Shown here piece after piece: positions 58,450 to 64,000 of a stretch of 64,000 bases of DNA. The notes beneath the pieces are model-generated. The model worked only from the letters and a program-made list of their open reading frames with translations. It was not told the DNA's origin and made no database searches. Origin of the DNA: Chlamydiota bacterium (lineage in GTDB: Bacteria > Chlamydiota > Chlamydiia > Chlamydiales > Parachlamydiaceae); NCBI GenBank assembly GCA_013287815.1, contig JABDDC010000002.1, forward strand, positions 43,328 through 107,327, given 5' to 3'. Made by a program: the position numbers and the translations under genes. Numbering within the stretch: the first letter of the stretch is position 1; every line of letters starts with the position of its first letter.

Positions 58450-59358
58450 CTTAGCCCTCCTCTCAAACAGGTACGCTAGGCACTTCCTGTTTTCCCAGGC
58501 GGTTTTAAAGGAGACAAGGGGGTAGGAGACGAGGGTTTCCTGATCGGTGAAATAGGCAGGGTCCATGCAATGGACCAGCTGCTTTTCTGCGTCGTAGCCG
58601 CGAACGGCGATGAGATGGCCGGAGTCGTAAGGGATCAGTGCACCCGGAAACGTCCCTTTGACGCTTACGACAAGCGGGCCTATTTTAAGTCTGCGGATTA
58701 AGTCTTCCATCCCATGCAGACGCGCGACCCAGCAGTGCCAGCTTGGTCCTAGATGGGTTGACGCTTGTGCTACGTTGAATACCCAGTTGCCGTAAATATC
58801 AAAGCCATGGTCGTAAACTTTTGAAGCAAATTCCAGTGGTTGATAATTTTCTTTAAGCAAATAACGGATGACTGCTGTGGTTGATGTAGGAGAGCAAATA
58901 GAACGGTTTCTGGGGTGATTCAAAGCAAGCTGCGATAGCCCTGGCACGGGTGCAGGAAGAACAGTTTCCAAATTTGTCTGTGGAAGTACTTGATAATGTT
59001 TGTCGCCGGTGCAGGCATGCAGCGAAAAGAGGTATTTTAATTGGGCGCCGCCCTTGGATTCAACGCGGATTTTAAATCCTGTTGCCTTGCCTTCTTTCAC
59101 GCTGACAATGTCCTGATATGATTCGATGGAGTGGTTCTTTGAGTCGAAACTTTTTTGCCCTTCATGGGACCAGACGATGTAATCGACATAAGGGGTCCAG
59201 TTTGATTTCTTGAATGAAATAGAAATATGAAAATAGCCAACTTTAGGCCTGAGGGCATTCCAGGATATGATTAACTCTTCAAACGGCGTTACGTTTTCCT
59301 CGACCCACTCGTAAGAATCCTTGTTGGTAGAAACGGCGTGGTGATAAGTAATAGGCAC
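58444..59358 (-). CDS. C39-like peptidase-fold protein
   Basis: NRSICSPTSTTAVIRYLL (Cys), GPLVVSVKGTFPGALIPYDSGHLIAVRGYD (His), CMDPAYF (Asp). Confidence 0.75.
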   Translation of the reverse strand: MPITYHHAVSTNKDSYEWVEENVTPFEELIISWNALRPKVGYFHISISFKKSNWTPYVDYIVWSHEGQKSFDSKNHSIESYQDIVSVKEGKATGFKIRVESKGGAQLKYLFSLHACTGDKHYQVLPQTNLETVLPAPVPGLSQLALNHPRNRSICSPTSTTAVIRYLLKENYQPLEFASKVYDHGFDIYGNWVFNVAQASTHLGPSWHCWVARLHGMEDLIRRLKIGPLVVSVKGTFPGALIPYDSGHLIAVRGYDAEKQLVHCMDPAYFTDQETLVSYPLVSFKTAWENRKCLAYLFERRAKG

Positions 59359-59365
59359 GTGTCTC

Positions 59366-60238
59366 CTACAAATTCCTTATCGCTTGATATATCTTTTCGA
59401 TTTTATCTGCTAGCGGCAAGAGCCTTTTTTTGATAAAGAGGCCCCAGGTCCTATCAATGCTTTGAATATTGATTTCAAATATGGCACGTGGAACAGGTAG
59501 TTCCTTGTGCCTTCTGATTGATTCGATAAGGAGCCTGATGCCATAGCCTGTATGGGTGAAAAAGTGGTCGATAAATAGACTGGAATATTTGATGGTGTCC
59601 GGTTTGGTTCGATGGGTGATGCTCCAGCCAATGAGGGTATCGTTGTGACGCATGCCAACACTGGTTGGATAATCGATTTTTGCGGCATTACTATCAGGAT
59701 TAACGGAAGGGTGGAAGCGACCCTGATCTCTCAAGTAATCAATCCAAAAGGAGTCTTGCACGCTCTTTTTTTTCCAGGGAAAAATATGAATTTCAGGGGG
59801 GAGTGGGTCTAGCTGGTGGATCCAGTCGGGATCAAATGCATAGGCATCGAAATGGTAGCGGATGACATGGAGTGTGGGCGCTATCCAGCCTAGTGAGGTA
59901 ATCATTTTGGTTAAAGCTTCGCCTGAAGGCGTGGACTTGTCGAAGTTGAAGAGGAATATTCCCGAACCTGCTTTGGCCAGGATATTTTGCATTTCGGTTA
60001 ATAATGCTTTACCAATACCTTGTCGACGATGTTTTTCTGCGACCATGATCGAGGTTAATTCAGCGTGGTTCTCTTCAATTTTAGCTAAGGCAAAGCCTAT
60101 CAGCTCATCATCGATCCTGGCTTCTGCGGCAACGACATCCTGTCTGCCTAGAAATTTTTCGTCAACCTCAGCAACCAGGAATGGAAGGTATTTCTTTGCA
60201 TCGCCTTGTTGTAGGTCGGCCTCATTAATTATTAGCAT
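59366..60238 (-). CDS. GNAT-family acetyltransferase, probably two GNAT-like halves
   Basis: ELTSIMVAEKHRRQGIGKALLTEMQNIL. Confidence 0.85.
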   Translation of the reverse strand: MLIINEADLQQGDAKKYLPFLVAEVDEKFLGRQDVVAAEARIDDELIGFALAKIEENHAELTSIMVAEKHRRQGIGKALLTEMQNILAKAGSGIFLFNFDKSTPSGEALTKMITSLGWIAPTLHVIRYHFDAYAFDPDWIHQLDPLPPEIHIFPWKKKSVQDSFWIDYLRDQGRFHPSVNPDSNAAKIDYPTSVGMRHNDTLIGWSITHRTKPDTIKYSSLFIDHFFTHTGYGIRLLIESIRRHKELPVPRAIFEINIQSIDRTWGLFIKKRLLPLADKIEKIYQAIRNL

Positions 60239-60393
60239 AACTATCTTCTTATCTTCAATTCTTTCTCTGTGATCTCTGTGCCTCTGTGTTTAATTCTTAG
60301 CGTAATTGACATCCTGACAGAGGTCTTTTGCACCTTTTGTTTTCTTTGTATCTTTGCGTTGAAAATTTGGTGTCACTGTGGCTGACACAATTT

Positions 60394-61635
60394 TTAAGCT
60401 ATTTTCTCGTGGCGCTTGATGAGAGGAGCCTTCTTATCGAGAACAGTTTCTTTTTCGATGATGATTTCACTGATCGTGTCATCAGAGGGGATTTCGAACA
60501 TTAATTCGCGCATGAGGTTTTCCAAGATCAGCCTGAGTGCACGGGCACCCGTTCCCGCCTTGATAGCCTTCTCTGCAATAGCTTCGAGGGCATCTTCAGT
60601 GAAATGGAGCTTGACGCCTTCCATATCAAACATGGCAAGGAATTGCTTGATGACGGCGTTCTTCGGTTCAGTCAGAATGCTGATGAGGTCAGGGAGGGTC
60701 AATTCGTTGCAGTTGGCGATGCTATTAAAGCGTCCCACAAATTCAGGAATCATTCCAAATTGGATGAGGTCTTCAGGCTCTACTTTGGATAGGAGCGCAC
60801 TCTTCTGCGTATGGTCAATCGATTCCTTATTTTGGCTTTCGAATCCAATGGTGCTCCTTCCAAGACGCTTGGCGATGATTTTTTCCAAGTTGACAAAGGC
60901 TCCGCCAACAATAAAGAGGATGTTTTCGGTGTTGATTTTGATATATTCCTGGTTGGGATGCTTCCTTCCGCCTTTGGGAGGGACATTAGCAATCGTTCCT
61001 TCGACAATCTTCAGAAGGGCTTGCTGCACCCCTTCGCCGGAGACATCGCGCGTGATGGAGACGTTGCCGGTTGTACGGTTAATCTTGTCAATTTCGTCGA
61101 TATAGATGATACCCAGCTGAGCTTTTTCCACATCGTAGTCGGCTGCTTGTAGCAGTCTTAGAATGATGTTTTCGACATCTTCCCCGACATAACCGGCCTC
61201 AGTCAACGTTGTCGCATCGGCGATGGTAAAAGGAACGTCCAGAATATGTGCCAACGTTTTTGCAATCAGGGTTTTGCCCGATCCTGTTGGTCCAAAGAGG
61301 AGGACGTTGGACTTGCTGAATTCTACACCATGAGTTTCTTTTGGCTTAGTTTTGATTCTCATATAATGATTGTAAACAGCGACCGAAATAGTCTTTTTGG
61401 CGTTTTCCTGGCCTATGATATACTCGTCCAATTTTTGCTTTATCTCTTTTGGTTTCAGTATCTTGAAATCAAAATTAGAAGGGGCCTTTTTATCAAGTAT
61501 ACCTGTGCAAAGGCGAATGCACTTATCGCAGATATATACGTTGGGACCGGCGATCAGTTTTTCAACCGCCTCTTCAGAGCGGCCACAAAATGTACAAGAG
61601 GCTAATTCTTTATTAAGAGGTGTTTTCTTTGTCAT
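60394..61635 (-). CDS. clpX: ATP-dependent protease ATP-binding subunit ClpX
   Basis: Zinc finger [48 protein letters not shown]. Confidence 0.98.
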   Translation of the reverse strand: MTKKTPLNKELASCTFCGRSEEAVEKLIAGPNVYICDKCIRLCTGILDKKAPSNFDFKILKPKEIKQKLDEYIIGQENAKKTISVAVYNHYMRIKTKPKETHGVEFSKSNVLLFGPTGSGKTLIAKTLAHILDVPFTIADATTLTEAGYVGEDVENIILRLLQAADYDVEKAQLGIIYIDEIDKINRTTGNVSITRDVSGEGVQQALLKIVEGTIANVPPKGGRKHPNQEYIKINTENILFIVGGAFVNLEKIIAKRLGRSTIGFESQNKESIDHTQKSALLSKVEPEDLIQFGMIPEFVGRFNSIANCNELTLPDLISILTEPKNAVIKQFLAMFDMEGVKLHFTEDALEAIAEKAIKAGTGARALRLILENLMRELMFEIPSDDTISEIIIEKETVLDKKAPLIKRHEKIA

Positions 61636-61637
61636 AA

Positions 61638-62306
61638 TTACTTTTTATCTTTAGTTTCAGCCCGCTCGGTGGCAGAGTCCTGGATTGGCTTCTTTTTAGG
61701 CATGACGACCGTATCGATCATCCCATATTCTTTGGCTGCTTTCGGGCTCATGTAAAAATCTCTTTCAGAATCAGCTGAGATCTTTTCAACCGGCTGTCCT
61801 GTGCATTCGGACATGATTTCATTGAGAGTTCTTTTAAGTTCGAGGATTTCCTTTGCCTGGAGCTGCACATCGGCAGAAGTTCCTCCAACGCCACCGTAAG
61901 GTTGGTGGATCATGATACGGCTGTTTGGTAGAGCAAATCGCTTCCCTTTAGTTCCTGCTGTCAAGAGCAAGGCACCCATTGAGGCAGCTTGGCCAATGCA
62001 ATAGGTGTTGATATCGCATCCAAGGTATAGCATCGTATCATAGATGGCCAGACCAGAAGTGATGTAGCCGCCGAGAGAGTTGATGTAGACGTGGATATCT
62101 TTTTTGGGATCTTCCATCTTAAGGAAGAGCATCTGGGCAATTACGACGTTAGCGACATTATCGGTGATTTCGGTGCCGATGAAAATGATTCTGTCTTTCA
62201 AGAGGCGCGAAAATATATCCATTGAACGCTCACCGCGTCCGGTATCTTCTATGACATAAGGAGTAAGTGAGTTGGAAGGGCGTTGGTCCGTAGGGCGTTG
62301 GTCCAT
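61638..62306 (-). CDS. clpP: ATP-dependent Clp protease proteolytic subunit
   Basis: [35 protein letters not shown]. Confidence 0.98.
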   Translation of the reverse strand: MDQRPTDQRPSNSLTPYVIEDTGRGERSMDIFSRLLKDRIIFIGTEITDNVANVVIAQMLFLKMEDPKKDIHVYINSLGGYITSGLAIYDTMLYLGCDINTYCIGQAASMGALLLTAGTKGKRFALPNSRIMIHQPYGGVGGTSADVQLQAKEILELKRTLNEIMSECTGQPVEKISADSERDFYMSPKAAKEYGMIDTVVMPKKKPIQDSATERAETKDKK

Positions 62307-62328
62307 AATATCCTCAGTTAAAATCTTA

Positions 62329-62490
62329 AGGAAGTGTGCAAAAATAAGTTAAACGATTAGACTGAGCCAAAGCACCGGGGTTGAACGATCGTAAGTCACC
62401 CAATATTATTAATATTGGGTGACTTACGATCGTTCAACCGAGGGAGCTTTCGCTTCAGTCTAGCCGCTAACTTATTATTGCATACTTCCT
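62329..62490. repeat. About 160-bp near-perfect palindrome in the tig-clpP intergenic region
   Basis: Perfect 29-bp central stem (62379-62407 / 62411-62439, loop ATT), outer arms AGGAAGTGTGCAAAAATAAGTTA / TAACTTATTATTGCATACTTCCT. Confidence 0.95.
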
Positions 62491-62536
62491 AACTCTAAGT
62501 TATCTTTTTATCGTAATAATTGCAATCAATATGCGA

Positions 62537-63847
62537 TTAAACTTGCCTTACTCGTTCAATCAAAAAATCTTTGATCCTGCGATCCATTGCCAGATTGTAC
62601 AGCTGCTCTTGCATCTTATCTTTGGTGGAATAGATATCAATTTGGCTTCGCCCACTGGGTATCAAAGCAACTTGTTTGGTCAACTCTTGGGTAATATCGT
62701 GATCATTCACTTCGATATTGTTATCAGCAGCAATTTTTCTTTTCAAAAAATAGAGCTGCAAGCTGCGTACAGTGCCAATCTCGATCATTTTTTCAATTTG
62801 TTGATATTCGCTCTTGGAGGGTTTTTGATTGTGCTGTCCAATCTCTTCCAAATAACCATTCATACGTGATTGCTTATTCTCATCAATATAGGATTGGGGC
62901 AAATCGATGGGGAACTTCTCCAAGAGCTGTTCTTCGATGGAATGGACTTGTTCATTATATACTTCGTCCAGGACCTCTTGTTCCAACCGTTGGTCGATTT
63001 TCCCTTTTAGCTCTTCAGCTGTTTTAAGCCCGAGTTTCACGGCTAATTCATCATTTATTTCAGGGAGGAGGCCTTTAGAAATAGCCAACAGTTCAACGCG
63101 GAAAGGAATCGATTTGAAGTTAGGCGTATCTTCTTGTGTTTGTTGTGTCATTCCTTCGGTGCTTTCTCCGATTTTGAGTCCTACCACTTTTTCCATCAGC
63201 CAATGAGGCATGCCTTTGTCATTTAATTGAATTTTTTGATTATCAGCGACTTTCTGCTCGGGCTCTTCGAGGATAGTGACGGTCACATTGACATAATCAT
63301 CTTTTTTTGCTGCACGGTCAGTGACAGGTTCAAAAGTAGCAAATTGCATCTGCACTTGTTTAAGGGCATCTTCTATTTCTTGCTGAGAGATTTTTTTTGT
63401 CTCTTTCTTCTTTATTTCAATTTCTTCCGGATTTACGGTTGGAATATGGGGCTTGGCTTCGAATTCGATGATGAAATGACCACCTTTTTCTTTGCTGCAC
63501 TCTTTAACGACAGGACGTTTCATATGACCATCTTTTAAAGGATGGATATGGGTTAGCATCGCTGCTTCATTAAAAGAAGTTTGCAAGGCGATGTCAACGC
63601 TTTCTTTTTCAATTGAAGCTCCATATTTATCTAAGATGAAGCTGGCTGGAGCTTTTCCTTTGCGGAATCCGGGAACATTCACTTCCTTGCTGACATTCTT
63701 GAGCGCTTGCTGATATGCTGCTGCAATTGCAACTGGCTGAACAGAAATGTCGAATTTGATCACGCAATTGGGTTGGCGTGTGACGTGCACTTTTATATTT
63801 TCGTTGGCAAACTCTTCAGTTGCCGGCTGACTTTCTTGTTTGGACAC
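62537..63847 (-). CDS. tig: Trigger factor
   Basis: VPGFRKGKAPASFILDKYG, upstream of clpP-clpX, 436 aa. Confidence 0.96.
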   Translation of the reverse strand: MSKQESQPATEEFANENIKVHVTRQPNCVIKFDISVQPVAIAAAYQQALKNVSKEVNVPGFRKGKAPASFILDKYGASIEKESVDIALQTSFNEAAMLTHIHPLKDGHMKRPVVKECSKEKGGHFIIEFEAKPHIPTVNPEEIEIKKKETKKISQQEIEDALKQVQMQFATFEPVTDRAAKKDDYVNVTVTILEEPEQKVADNQKIQLNDKGMPHWLMEKVVGLKIGESTEGMTQQTQEDTPNFKSIPFRVELLAISKGLLPEINDELAVKLGLKTAEELKGKIDQRLEQEVLDEVYNEQVHSIEEQLLEKFPIDLPQSYIDENKQSRMNGYLEEIGQHNQKPSKSEYQQIEKMIEIGTVRSLQLYFLKRKIAADNNIEVNDHDITQELTKQVALIPSGRSQIDIYSTKDKMQEQLYNLAMDRRIKDFLIERVRQV

Positions 63848-63871
63848 TGATAAACCTCGTTAAAATTAATA

Positions 63872-63942
63872 GCGGGTGATGAGATTTGAACTCACGACAT
63901 TCACGTTGGCAACGTGACGCTCTACCACTGAGCTACACCCGC
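63872..63942 (-). tRNA. tRNA-Gly (anticodon GCC), no encoded CCA
   Basis: Minus strand GCGGGTGTAGCTCAGTGGTAGAGCGTCACGTTGCCAACGTGAATGTCGTGAGTTCAAATCTCATCACCCGC forms a cloverleaf. Confidence 0.95.
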
Positions 63943-63980
63943 ATAGGGGAATCAATCTAGAAACAGTTCTAAAATATGAA

Positions 63981-64000
63981 GCGGGTGATGAGGCTTGAAC
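63981..64000 (-). tRNA. Partial tRNA (3' part), truncated by the window edge
   Basis: GTTCAAGCCTCATCACCCGC on the minus strand: T-loop plus the same acceptor stem as the preceding tRNA-Gly. Confidence 0.7.

Overview
This window looks like a chromosomal segment from a chlamydia-like (environmental Chlamydiales) bacterium; all family calls are by eye, with no database search. (1) 1-18 kb: housekeeping and accessory genes. These are a 5'-truncated CDS, alanine dehydrogenase, an overlapping Hsp70-like/SWIM-SNF2 helicase pair, a nonsense-mutated AbrB-type antitoxin, a small collagen-motif secreted protein, EngA/Der, a SulP transporter, two Inc-like coiled-coil membrane proteins and YidD. (2) 19-36 kb: a chlamydial-type T3SS core cluster in the order secretin SctC (1593 aa), Pkn5-like kinase, SctQ, a broken Fic gene, SctP, SctO, SctN, CT668-like, needle SctF, TPR chaperone, CdsE-like, FHA-domain SctD, followed by a large MORN-repeat protein. 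(3) 39-40 kb: a RAYT-type (REP-associated tyrosine) transposase abutting a three-copy, 193-bp array of palindromic REP units; related palindromes are dispersed through the window. (4) 40-55 kb: a translocator/effector locus with a CesT-like chaperone, CopD-like and CopB-like translocators, two SycD/LcrH chaperones and four large S/T/N/Q-rich putative secreted proteins, two of which are clear paralogs. (5) 55-64 kb: a 44-bp tandem repeat with an IS256-family remnant, MFS, a truncated glycosyltransferase-like ORF, TylF-type methyltransferase, C39-like peptidase, GNAT, clpX, clpP, tig and tRNA-Gly. The strongest non-obvious signals are: a complete 213-bp MITE with 15/16 terminal inverted repeats and a 9-bp target duplication; the RAYT plus REP array; a ~160-bp near-palindrome between tig and clpP; five phased TTTAGTGAC-type repeats upstream of a Fic gene that has lost its catalytic core; the nonsense-mutated antitoxin; and the IS256 fragment bounded by a 15-bp direct repeat.
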